Below are positions 1 to 10,485 of a DNA stretch of 24,526 nt, in pieces. The notes under the pieces are model-generated. The model made no database searches and had not been told where the DNA came from. It saw only the letters and a list, made by a program, of their open reading frames with translations. The number at the start of each line of letters is the position of its first letter. Positions within the stretch are counted from its first letter, which is position 1. Origin of the DNA: Pigoraptor chileana (lineage: Eukaryota > Opisthokonta > Filasterea); NCBI GenBank assembly GCA_943704495.1, contig CALSCR010001156.1, positions 1-24,526 of the forward strand, in the 5' to 3' direction. A program made the translations under genes and the position numbers.

Positions 1-1
1 C

Positions 2-42
<41 letters not shown>

Positions 43-104
43 CTCGCGCACGCGCGCACTGAGATCGCCTTCTCATCGTGGGTTGTTCATTTTTCTTTAT
101 TTAG
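1..104 (+). repeat. (CA)n microsatellite at the 3' end of an intron of gene A
   Basis: Positions 1-43 are almost pure CA repeat, interrupted once. A CG/CA-rich stretch and then a pyrimidine-rich acceptor ending in TAG at 102-104 follow. Read in the sense of gene A, this is the 3' part of an intron whose 5' part lies left of the window. Confidence 0.6.
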
Positions 105-3100
105 ACGCCACAAAGGCATGGGGCAGCAACGAGCGCATGAACGTGGCCGCAGAAAGCACTGGCGACAAGCACGCGCACGCACGCATCCAATCGCACACCA
201 CCACGGGTCACAGCGCATCTGACCGACACCACTCTCCCCATGGTGGCAATGCAGCGGGGGCTGTTAGCGGCGGTGGATCGCGCCGTGTGGGTGGGGAGGG
301 GGCGTCCATCCTTCCTGATTTCTACCATGATCCTCTGTTTATATCTACGGCTCGGTCGCTTCGCAGTGAAGACAGCGGCCGATCACAAAGAAAGTCACGA
401 AATACGACTGCTGCCGTGGCAGACGAGCTCGACAAGAGCATAAAGTACATTGACAATAGTCGCGTTGTGCGTGGTGAGCGGGGCGATGGGACTGGCGGCG
501 GTGGCACTGCCGATCAAAGACCTCCAAAGGAGACTGGAGAGACTAAGGCATACTATGAGAAGCCGCCGCCAAAGAAGAGCAAAAAGAAGAGTAAGAAAGG
601 CAAGGATAAGCGGAGTGAACGCAAGGGTCGGCGTCGTCACGAGACATCCTCTTCGTCGTCGTCGGAGAGCAGTGAATCGACAGCGTCGACGGCAGAGTCG
701 ACTGATGATGGAAGTGACTCGTCGACAAGTGGCGAAAGATCAAAACGACGGCACAACCGGCGGAAACGAAAGATGAGCGCAAAAAAGCGCGCTCATAAAG
801 GAACACAGCTGTATTTTGTGCTTCCGGATGCGATTGCGAATAACTCGATGAAGCGGACGAGGTGATATTCCGTTTTACATTTGATTTCGCTTTCATTGTT
901 GTGGTTATTGTTCGTTGTTCTTATTATTGTTGTTGTCGTTTTTATTATTACCTTTTTTATTTTTATAAACATTTGCTATTGCTTTTGCGTTCATTGTATT
1001 TATTGGGCATGAGTGCATAAGACTCTAAACGTGAATCTTTCGTCTCTCTTTTTTCGTCTCTCTCTGCGCTCCAGGAAAAACAGGGGACGGCGACGTAGTG
1101 ACAGCGAAATGAGTGACGATATCAGCGAGGGCGACAGTGGTCGAGGCAGGATGGGGGACCGGGCAAGAAAGCGCGCCAAGAAGCTGGATGCCGAAGATCG
1201 TCCGCGAACAGCTCGACGGAGGCGCCGATACAAAAACCGAAAGGAGGTGCGCGTGTGTGTGTGTGTATGTGTGTGTGTGTGTGTGCGTGTGTGTACATAA
1301 GAGTTATGCGACGTATGAAATGTGAGCTGTTTGTCGTTATGAACGGCGTGATTTTGTTGCCTCGCTTTCAAACGCCCAATTTATAAACACAAATATTCTT
1401 TGTTGTGCGTGCATTCGTTTTGCGTTGTTGTCATACTGCCTTACGCTCCCTCAGGAAGCGGCGGTGACAATACAGCGGCACTATCGTGGCCACATGGCCC
1501 GCCGGCGGTATCGTTCCCTCGTCCTCGCGCGTTATCTCGAAAAAGACCGATTCGCACGGTCCTATATCGACTCGATCGTTAATGAATATGTGACGGATGT
1601 GTTCATTCCAGACATTCTCATCGACATTTTTGCCGAGCAGCAGCGCGTGGGGTCGGAGTGGTCTGCAATGCCCGAGGGTGGCGAGTTGGATCCCCGCGAA
1701 GTTGCACTGCGATACATTGTGGAGGACATGGTGGGCGAGGTTGTGGGTGCGTGCGTGCGGTCCATGCTGGGATCGGTCACAGATGCACTCGTGCGGCAGT
1801 ACTTTATGGACAAGCTAAACCTTTTGGATGATCCGCTCTCGGCGCTTCGCAACGAATTCATCGATGAGGCAGTGAGGGAGTCGGTGCGCGCGACGGTCAG
1901 CGAGGTATGTGCGTTTTGAGTGTGCGTGTGCGCATGTACATTCCTCTTTTGGTGTGTGTGTGTGTGTCAGGTGTGTCTGTATCTGCATATATTTCTTGAG
2001 TGTGTGAGACCCATCATTTCGACGTCCATAGTGAAGCCGATAGACGACAACTTGAAGACATAACATACCAAATTTTTCATTCTCGGCCTTCCTCTGTTCC
2101 CTCTCTCCTTCCTCCAATCGTCACTTTAGACTGTGCGCGACCTTGTGTCGGACTACTTTTCCGACAGACATGCCAACGACCAATTTGAAGACATTCTGGA
2201 AGAATGCATTCCGGAAATGTGTCTGCACATTGTGGAAGAGTCGATTGTGGAGGAAACGAATGCGGCACTCGTCAACTCGATTATAGACGACGTGATTTCA
2301 AGGTGGGCTGAACCCCCCCCCCCCTCTCTTCCCCTTGTCCACTCATCCCACTACTCGCAATTTGAAAAATGCTGTCGTATTTCCTCATGTTTAATCTCTA
2401 TTTGAATTCAACAGTGTGAAGAGCATGTCGTGCTTTTTCACATGTCATTTCGCTCTTGCGCGTGTGTGTGTTGTGCGTGTAAAATTCATCGATCGTACGC
2501 AAAAGTAATCGATCATAACGAACCCCTCTCACGCACCCTCATTTAACCCACCCCCAATGTTAATCATGTCTATCACGTGAACAACAGGCACGTGCGGCGG
2601 GGAATCCGCGATGCTTTGCGAGAGCGGGAAGGATATCTCCGGGAGGCCCAGGCGAAGGAAGTGAGCAAATATGCCGGCGCCAAAATGCTGGACTCGATTT
2701 TAATGGACTGTCTCCTTGCGAACGTAGCGGACCAAGGCGAGCGTATGTCGCTGCTGGACCAGTCGCATCGCCTGATGGAGGAGGTCATGGGCGCCATTCT
2801 TCTGCGTCAAATGTGGGCGATCGATTCGCGTCTCGGTGGGAATGTACTGCAAAACACAACGCTTCTCCTGCACGCACGGAGCGGTGCTCACGACCATTCT
2901 GCTGGCGGCGGTCGCACTCGCAGCGGCAACGACGTCGCTTCTCCTTCTGCCCAAGAGATAGTTAGTTCTGGGGTGGCGATATCGAGCGGGACAGTGGCGC
3001 TTCGTATTCCATTCAATGTGTCTGGACTCGCCTCTTCAACGTCGTTATCGGGGGGTGGACAGTCACCCGCTGTTGTCGCGGGCCAATCACAGCAGGTTGT

Positions 3101-3257
3101 GTTTGACTCGGCGTCGCGGCACATTCACCGCACAATTGCGGCGGATGCGGCACTCGATGTTCTACTCGACGAGCTGTGCGATTGGCTGGACGCGCCACTC
3201 GACACGGTGACACCCGCAATGCAATCAGCGCACGTGCTCACTCCCGCGGCGCGATGA
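105..3257 (+). CDS. IQ-motif protein with basic/Ser-rich N-terminal half (gene A, 5 exons, 5' end probably outside window)
   Basis: Exons 105-861, 1075-1246, 1455-1904, 2130-2302 and 2588-3257 join in one frame (junction phases 2, 0, 0, 2) to a TGA at 3255-3257. The first exon follows a strong acceptor (pyrimidine run then TAG, 90-104), so earlier exons probably lie to the left. If translation starts inside it, the first ATG is at 137 and the protein has 729 residues. Numbered from that ATG: residues 143-168 are Lys/Arg-rich, 170-200 are Ser-rich, 201-222 are Arg/Lys-rich. Residues 301-320 form a clear IQ motif (AAVTIQRHYRGHMARRRY), the usual calmodulin or myosin light-chain site. It opens a run of acidic amphipathic helices to about residue 590, followed by a Gly/Ser-rich stretch and a short helical C-terminus. 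I do not recognise the family; a scaffold or cytoskeletal/ciliary role is possible but unproven. The exon structure is well supported; the function is not. Confidence 0.8.
1247..1294 (+). repeat. (GT)n tract immediately after a 5' splice site (gene A intron 2)
   Basis: The exon ends in GAG at 1246 and the intron opens with GTGCGCG, running straight into about 45 bases of GT repeat. The intron is 1247-1454 and ends at a CAG (1452-1454) before the IQ-motif exon. The donor itself is the first unit of the repeat, so several GT positions could in principle compete as splice sites. Confidence 0.85.
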
Positions 3258-3556
3258 TGCTGTGGTGAGAATGCCTGGCGATCGACACTAAATTTTAATG
3301 GGTCCCATACTGCCGAGTGTGGTGTTATCTTTTATGCTCTTTTTGCAATTGACAAAACCGGTTGAGCTTGGGCATGTGTCGTTGAGATGCGCCGCTGCGC
3401 TATCGCATGTACTTCGTATATCATTGTGCAGATTTTGTTGGTTTTTTTCGTGCGATGCACATAAAATCGCAAGCGTGTTTCGTCTCTTTGCGTGCGTGCG
3501 CGCTGCTATCTTCTTTCCATGTCGTTAAAGTCGTGGTGGTGTACATAGTTCTAAAA

Positions 3557-3562
3557 AATAAA
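3557..3562 (+). promoter_or_regulatory. Candidate poly(A) signal of gene A
   Basis: An AATAAA hexamer lies in an A-rich stretch about 300 bases after the gene A stop codon. This is the canonical animal/protist signal, but no transcript end can be seen. Confidence 0.4.
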
Positions 3563-3662
3563 TATAAAAACAAAACCAACAAGAACACAATCACATAAAT
3601 GCGCACGTGCAAATCAAGCATGCCAAATAATTTTATAACAATCTCATAAAAAGATGGAGTCA

Positions 3663-3688
3663 GGGGATACTGAGGATCTCAGTACCCC
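3663..3688. repeat. Imperfect inverted repeat (hairpin) in the 3' region of gene B
   Basis: Arms GGGGATACTGAG (3663-3674) and CTCAGTACCCC (3678-3688) are complementary apart from one bulged A, with a 3-base loop. It begins 57 bases past the gene B stop on the - strand. A second copy of part of the right arm (CCTCAGTACC) follows directly. Confidence 0.6.
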
Positions 3689-3744
3689 TCAGTACCTTTA
3701 GATGGAGTTGAAGCACGCCCACAAAGTGGAAAGCACAAGGCGAT

Positions 3745-6700
3745 TCACGCAGCCTTTCCAAACACAAATGCACAGTGCGACGCCGCGCCCACGCGCACAC
3801 CCCACGGCGGATGGAAGGACGGGCGGAGGTACTCGAAAGTGCTGCGGAATGCGACGTAAGGCTCGCTGGGGACGGCGTCGGTGGCCTCACGCAGCTCCTC
3901 CTTCACGCCCGCCCTGCAGTTGCGTATTTTGTGTGTGTGTGTATGTGTGTGTGTGTGTGCGAGGGAGAAATGATGATGTGAGAGACGATCTTACTATGAG
4001 ACATAATGAGCCATCATTTCATAAACACACTCATGAGAAGGAGTGTTGGATGGAAGGTCCAAGCACTTTGCAGAATGCATACCTTGGCACACACACGCAC
4101 ACACACACACGCACGCACACGCACCTCAGTGATGACAGCTCGCGCTTGTACGCATCGGTAAACACTTTTTCCGTCGCGAATGAGTGGCGCGTGGTGAGCG
4201 AATAGAGCACCGCATACATCCGTCCGTGCAAAATGGCGCTGCCGTCGTGCTCTCTGCGAGGACAACGCGACCGCGCCGACAAAAACACCTCCATTGCACG
4301 CCGCACGTTCTTCTCGTCCAGTGCAATGGCGCACTCCGCCAGCGCTTGCGTCACAGCGTCATTCTTCTCGGTGACATCATCCGCCGATATAGGCAGGGAG
4401 CAAAGCGTGGAAATCTTCCGCGCGGGCTTGTGATGCAATCGTGACGTCCCACCGGCGACCCGAAAGTGCGCAGTAACAACGCCCCGGAGTCCATTCTGCA
4501 CAGACTCGTGGCCCAACCACCACGCAGACAGTCGGGAATTGCGGTCTGTCTTCCCCATGCCCCCATGCGCCGGTGATGTTGCCTGTAGCAGCGAGGATGC
4601 GGTGGCGGGGGTTGCGGGTGTCGCAGGTACCATGTTTGGCCGCAGCGATGTGCGTGGCTCTGCCCCCGGAGGCACGGACCGGATGATCGTGCGCCGGAGT
4701 GCAGACGCTGATGTCGGGAGCTGGAGATTGCCAAAGTACCAGTGCATGTTCCAGAATACTGTTGGATGCTCCGCCATGAGACGCGCGGGGGATTTGCGGA
4801 ATTCGACGCCGTCACCCTGCCCGATCAGAATGTCGATCTCCTTCAGGAACATTGCGGGACTGAGGTACGGACACTTTCCCGCGGGTTTCACCTGTGGCGT
4901 CAGTGTCGCCGGCGAGACAACCCCTTGCCACGACAGCGCGGGAAGAAACGCAGAGTCGCACCGGGGACAAACTGTTTTGAAGACGGAGCGATTCACCGCC
5001 CATCCGATCAGCACATCCTCCTCGCACACGGACGTCTGGCACGACGAGCACACCTGGCGGCTCTCAATCACAACCGACCCAAGCGAAAACACATCGCTCA
5101 TCCAAGTGATCACGGGCGCCTTTTCCAGCTCCTTTTCCGATGGCTGCTTCTCCATCTTCTTTTCCGGCGGATTTTCCGACGATTTCTCGCCTCCCTGCTG
5201 CGGCACATCCGCTTCCTTTCCCTTGGTGGCGCCATCGGACGATTTTTCCGTTTCCGACACCACCACCGCCGCCACCGATGATCGCCTTCGATCTTCATTC
5301 GACGCCTGCGCCGCAATTACCGCAGACGCTGCCTCTCGAAAAGACGCCGACCTCACTGCGCGTATGGAATCCGAGCGCAGGCGTGCGACTGCAGACAGCG
5401 GCGTGGCCTGCGAATCGCTCGACGCCTGCTGTGCAATAAGACGGAGAACGGCGGGACCTGCCTGCTCACCCGCCACTGCCTTCACAAAGAGGCCTGTCGT
5501 CACTGCATTCGGCGCAATCCCCGCATCCCCAAGCATTTTAAGCACCGCTTTTGCGTGGCGCGACAATCCGGCACGTGCACATGCCTCAAGCAGGTATCGG
5601 AAAATTGTCTCGTCCGCCGGAATTCCCGCCCACTCCATGCGCTCAAGCACCCCACTCGAGAATGCAAACGCCGCATCCGGGTCGGCACTGAACGGCACAT
5701 ATGTGGAAAACACCAAAAACCACGCGTTGTAAATTGTGCGCAGAAACTGTCGTGCCGTGCCGTGTGCATCCGCCAGCTCGGGTCCCTTTGGCGCGGCGCT
5801 CTGTGCCTGGGCCTGCGACTGCGACTGCGAATGCGATGCCTGTGCGCCATTCCCTCCTTCTTGATCATCGAGATCACCGGAATCTCGGTACGATATCGAC
5901 GGTCGGCGACCGAGGCCCATCAGTGAGGGCGTTCCCCCCATTTCGTCGTCGTGGTGCCCGTCGGTGCGGCCGCCGTCACCAGCGCGTTGCGACAGCGTGC
6001 GCAGATTGATGTTGTGTCTCCGCGGCGGCACAAACATCTTCCTGTCAAACCCGCCAAACTGCCCGCCGTAGTAGTATGTCTTTCCCGGCGGTAGGCCGCC
6101 CATTTCGGGTGGAGGAAATCGCACCACACGGTAGAGAGACCCCCCAGCACCCCCGGACGTCGTCGACGATGACGACAAAGCCCCGTGGAGTGAAATGGAT
6201 GGCCCCGCCTGCAGGAATCCAATACTCCCACCCCCGGTTGGCGACGAACCCATGAGCAGCGCGCTTGATCCGAGTGCAGAAGAAACCCCCGCGGGCGTGG
6301 GCAGGATGGGTGCCGGAGTCGGAGTTGGCTGTGCGATAACGCCCGGTAGGTAACCAGTGGACGACGCCAGCGAGCCCCGCCCGAGCGGACGAGACTTCAT
6401 AGTGTCGATGCATGAATCGAAGAATGTAAACTCGTGCTCACGGCCGGAGAAGTCTGCGCGCTCCTCGAGAAAGCGGGCGAATGCCTGTCTCTCCATGAAA
6501 GACTCGACAAAGGCGCGGTTTTCAGGCATTTGCGACCGCAGAAATCCAGCCATGTCAAACATGCGATCAAGATCATCCATGTCGTAGTCGTTGATTGTCT
6601 CTGCCGTCGGCGGGCGGAGAAAGTCGCGGTACTCGCCAAACAGAGACACAAAAAAGGCAAGAAATGCCTCGCGAATTTGCTCCATTCGGCTCTGGTTGGC

Positions 6701-9700
6701 AGACTTAAAGCCCGGATATGGCGACGCCGGCTCTGCATACGGGTGCGAGTCGATTGCCTCCATTTGTGCGTAGTTTTTAATGAACAAGTTGGCAGCACAT
6801 CCCTCGCGGCGCAGACTCTCCATCAGCCGATACTTCCCCCGCCACGGCAAGCCCGATTGGGGTGCGGCGGGTCCGTTACCGTCCGCGTTACGCACAATTT
6901 GGTTTTGATCGAGATCAACAACAAAGACGTCTGGTGCCAGAGTGGAAATGTCAACGCCTCCGCTCTTGACGCCGATTATAAAAGGCATTGGCGCTTGAAG
7001 AAAGTCCATGAGCACTGCGGGACACAGAGTAATAAACACGTGCTGCCATCGGAACGGAAAAAGAAGTGCACACAGCGCCTCACAGACGGGCGTCAGAAGT
7101 GCTGCGCAAAATAGAAAAAAATACGACAGAGCATTATGATTAGAAATGCGTAATTGATTCCCATTATTTATGCGATTGCTGCGCAATATTGCGTGCGTAC
7201 AAGAGTGAGTATGTGTGTGCGTGCGCAGCTAAGACAAAGTGGAATGTGTGCCGTGTGAGACTCAAAAGGACTTAAATCACACTCTGTGACGCAGTGGACA
7301 CATTGTGAGTCAGAGTACTCACAATAGTGCGACGACTGCACGACCACTTTTCGTTCCGCGAGAATGAGAGAGAAGAACGAGACAACATTCTCCAGATCAA
7401 GCGCGTGGAAGAGCGGGAGGAGCGAGTAATCGGCCATGGGATAGTCGTTGGGCGGGGGTCTTGAAAACACGACGCTGTTTGTGCCCACCGACACTTGTAT
7501 TGCAATGCGACCGGGCGGGGGAACGGGCACTGCATACATGTGGGACGGCACGTGAGGAGAGAGCGAGAGCGAGATGAGCGGGAGGATCAGTAATCAGGGT
7601 ATGCACTACTCAACATGTCTCAGAGAGAAGAATATATATGAGCTCCACCAGAGAGAAAAGAAAGTTACAAGACAGAACGACAAAGAGGCTATTGAGAGAC
7701 AGTGGGTTTATATGTGTGTGACATACAGAGGGATCTTACGAACCTGAGCACCTAAGATACAACCACATGACCCCATGTTTACACACAAACACACAGACAC
7801 ACGCATACCTTCAAAGAGGTTTGAAATCACTCGCTCAAGGGGCACCTCGCTGGGCACCTGCATCGACTCGTGAAGACATCGTAAATACCGCGCAAACATT
7901 GCGTAAAACGCATAGTGGCTAATGACACATAGCACTTTTGGCGCCCACGCGGTCGCAACCGTCCCGTCGGCGTCGATCTGCACGCGCTCGTAAAACACGA
8001 GGCAGTTGCAGTACAGGCGACTGCCAAGCGAGTCTGTCAACACAAATGTGAAAAAGTGCGGCTTCCGTTCCTTTGCGTGGTAAATGACGCCATCGGGGAG
8101 ACAGAAGAAGGGGAGAGCTTGCGGAAGCGGGAAGTCAGGAAGGTCAGTGAGCGGATGCCTGTCGAGAATGGACGCCCGATATGCCACGTTTATCTCGGGA
8201 TACCGCTGGGCACGCTTTATGCACATGCGCGCTTTGCTCTCATATGGATTCGACACGGATGTGTTGAATGTGATTGTGTCGCAGACGGCGTATTGCGGGG
8301 GCGGGGGGACGGCCCCCTGTGCAGCTGGCAGCACAAGCACGTCCACCACGGGTGCTTTCGACGGGTCACGTGCAATGTACAGGGCGAAGGTCGATGCGCC
8401 GAGGCCGCTCGTGTCGACGGGACGGGTGACAAGAAATGCTCCCTGGGGAATCGCCTCGCATTGTGTAAACGCAGTCAGTGCCTCCACTGCCGCCTTCAGG
8501 TGGCGCGCGCAATCGTTTAGCCGAGCTCTCGCGTCGTCTGTCCGTTGTTGAACGAGATCTCGCACACTCGCAACCTTGATATTGAATGAAGGTAGTTTGT
8601 GAGATTCGGGTCAGTGCCATTTGCCATGGACTTGGCAATGAGAAAAGAGAGGCTGAGAAGCAGACATTGCAAAGACATATATATTACTATTTGGTGATTT
8701 CGCACGATATGCCCTCAAACGAGCACATGTCATCATAGAGCAATTCGTCACAGAGGAGGCTCTGGTTGCGTGTGCGTCCATAACACAAACACATGCATCA
8801 CATGTGCCGAATATAAGACACGACCGTCATTCCATTGCCCATTTTCTCATCGCATCTCGTATATTGTCGTTTAATCACATCACATCACAAGGACGAGAAG
8901 CGAGTGACACTTACCAGTGCAGATGCGCCCTTCGCAATCGATCGACTGTGTGCCGTAAACTGCTGCTTAACAGCCGTGTGTAGCACTGCATCCGCTGCCG
9001 ATTTACACGCAGTGCAGAGGAAAGATGCGTGGGTTGCGATTTCGGATGTCAAGGGAAGAAGATCTCTACCTTGTGTCTCTGGGCTGATTAACAGCCGCAG
9101 AGAGCTCATGATCGCAGCCTCGGCACGGTTTGTCTGAGCACATAGTGAAAGATGTTGTGTTCGCATTAGTCTCGTATCCGATATGTCATGGGATGCCATA
9201 AGGAATGCACAAAGAAAGAAAGGTGAGATGAGGCATCAACTAATGCACATTGAGCAACAGCAACACAATAGGGATTAGTGATGCAGAAATTTCAATGGGC
9301 TGTTATGATGGTGGGCAGTGTACATTCGCATCCTCCTTGCAATTGTATTGAGAGTGTGCACACTCAAAGATGCACAAAACGTCAAAACACCATCGACGGC
9401 AGAGTGCAGCACATACCCCTGCGTGGTCAAACAATCCAGGAACACCGGCATCCAGTACAGTCGCCGTGAAGATCTCTGTAATTGCCTGTTTTTCATCGCC
9501 CCCGCGCTTAATGCACACATACGAGCGATTGCCGAGGTCTCCATCGACTTGAACATATCCCTCAGGACACTGTCAACACAAAGAAAGAAATACACTCCTC
9601 TTGTAAGTCCTCATGATATGTGTAGAAATTGCACCAATCAACAATGGTATGCGGCCGCATCCGACACACAATGCACACACCCCCAAAGCTGTTCCCCAGT

Positions 9701-10005
9701 CATAAGCAACGCACATACAATTCACAAGGCACCCCAGATACACGCACTACTCACACTCTAATACAATCACACTCATCCACACACCACCAGTAATCTCAAC
9801 CCAAACAAACACCCCAAAGCACACTGACCGGCTGTCCAAGCGAGATGAGCACAATATCAGTGATGGGGATGTGACTAGATGAGTCCATGTCGACGCCGAT
9901 CCCACCCGATCCCCCCGTAAACAGTGGCATGGGTGGGCCCTTTGCGGCGCCAATGAGTGCGACATAGTCCACCACCGGCAACCCAAACTGCAGCGGCCCC
10001 GCCAT
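3745..10005 (-). CDS. DENND4-like Rab exchange factor (MABP-uDENN-cDENN-dDENN-PPR; gene B, 7 exons)
   Basis: Exons on the - strand: 10005-9829, 9569-9417, 9133-8915, 8574-7809, 7529-7323, 7101-4125 and 3913-3745. Phases match at every junction, giving 1555 residues and a TGA at 3747-3745. Residues 1-110 resemble the start of a MABP domain (VVDYVALIG, PITDIVLISLGQPCPEGYVQVD). uDENN is about 318-438 (LPFFCLPDGV), cDENN about 439-580 (LLFPFRWQHV, PFIIGV), dDENN about 640-745. A PPR-like unit spans about 1003-1039 and a CxxC pair sits at 1192/1195 and 1219/1222, followed by FWNMHWYF near 1290. This order is that of animal DENND4 proteins, which are Rab10 GEFs (known family); Rab exchange at membranes is inferred here. 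Residues about 746-955 are Gly/Ser/Pro- and Gln-rich filler. The ATG at 10005 is chosen because MABP homology begins a few residues later. The least certain junction is the start of exon 4 (acceptor near 8575). Confidence 0.9.
3914..4124 (-). repeat. Gene B intron 6 with complementary GT and AC tracts at its two ends
   Basis: Read on the - strand, the intron opens at 4124 with about 38 bases of GT-rich repeat (4124-4087). It closes with about 30 bases of AC repeat (3960-3931), then 17 bases to the CAG acceptor at 3914. The two tracts are reverse complements and could pair over most of their length, leaving about 126 bases between them. The acceptor has no pyrimidine tract. Confidence 0.8.
7774..7808 (-). 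repeat. GT-rich tract at the 5' end of gene B intron 4
   Basis: On the - strand the donor GTATGCGTGTG at 7808 leads into about 35 bases of GT-rich sequence. The intron spans 7808-7530 and ends at a CAG just before the exon encoding VPVPPPGR. Confidence 0.7.
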
Positions 10006-10485
10006 CGCCGCGCGTGGATGTGCGTCCCTTGCCAAGTACACACCACAACGGTCCGACCAAATATAATTGCGGAGGAGGTTCCGTTGAGATTCTGTTGCTT
10101 TGTCTTTGAAGTGTAATCTGAATTGAAAAAAGTTAGTGCTTTAATGTGTGTGTGATCTTCTCAATTCGCGTCAGTCGGTGTATTTTGACTCAGAATTGCC
10201 ACGCACAGTCAGTGATGACTCGCGTGCGGAAAGTGAAAACAGTTCAGTATTCGTTGACATTTTGCGATGAATTTCAAATTAATGCAACCTCGACTAATGC
10301 TTAATAGTATCTGCGCCTTGTGCCCGGTTGCGACAAAAACCGACAAGTTTACGTTCACAACTCCTTATTATTGTTAGAAAAACATGTATTCGCTCAGCTT
10401 GGGAAGGCTCAAAACTCCAATCTTTGCAAAAGAATGTCGTTCTTTGCAAAAGAATGTCGCTGATGCAATCCACTTGACAATGGAT
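10006..10485. other. Intergenic region between genes C and B (promoter of B, 3' end of C)
   Basis: No supported gene. On the - strand this holds the gene C 3' untranslated region and then the gene B upstream region, which is A/T-rich near 10055-10070. The only distinct element is the tandem 20-base duplication at 10421-10460. Confidence 0.55.
10421..10460. repeat. Tandem 20-base direct duplication downstream of gene C
   Basis: TCTTTGCAAAAGAATGTCG occurs twice head to tail (10421-10439 and 10441-10459), each followed by one base that differs (T, then C). The core TTCTTTGCAAAAGAA is nearly palindromic. It lies 26-65 bases past the gene C stop, inside its 3' untranslated region. Confidence 0.85.

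Larger units (their letters stand above)
3258..3744. other. Convergent 3' intergenic region between genes A and B
   Basis: No convincing coding sequence on either strand. It holds the 3' untranslated regions of gene A (left, +) and gene B (right, -), an A/T-rich stretch with an AATAAA on the + strand at 3557-3562, and a hairpin at 3663-3688. Confidence 0.6.

Noticed and set aside
1000-1371. Open frames with poly-(His-Thr) and poly-(Cys-Val) stretches
   Set aside because: These are translations of the GT/CA microsatellite in gene A intron 2, not proteins.
4539-5732. 397-codon open frame on the + strand
   Set aside because: It lies wholly antisense to the large exon of gene B, whose protein matches DENND4 from end to end here. 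The antisense product has no domain and a composition expected from reading GC-rich coding DNA backwards.
7168-7186. Independent starts for gene B at the upstream ends of its exon frames (for example 7186 or 7551)
   Set aside because: The sequence before the acceptors at 7102 and 7530 is intron. cDENN homology continues smoothly only when the exons are spliced.
8866-9199. Exon 3 of gene B as a separate small gene
   Set aside because: Phases at 9133 and 8915 match its neighbours and splicing keeps the MABP/DENN frame, so it is part of gene B.
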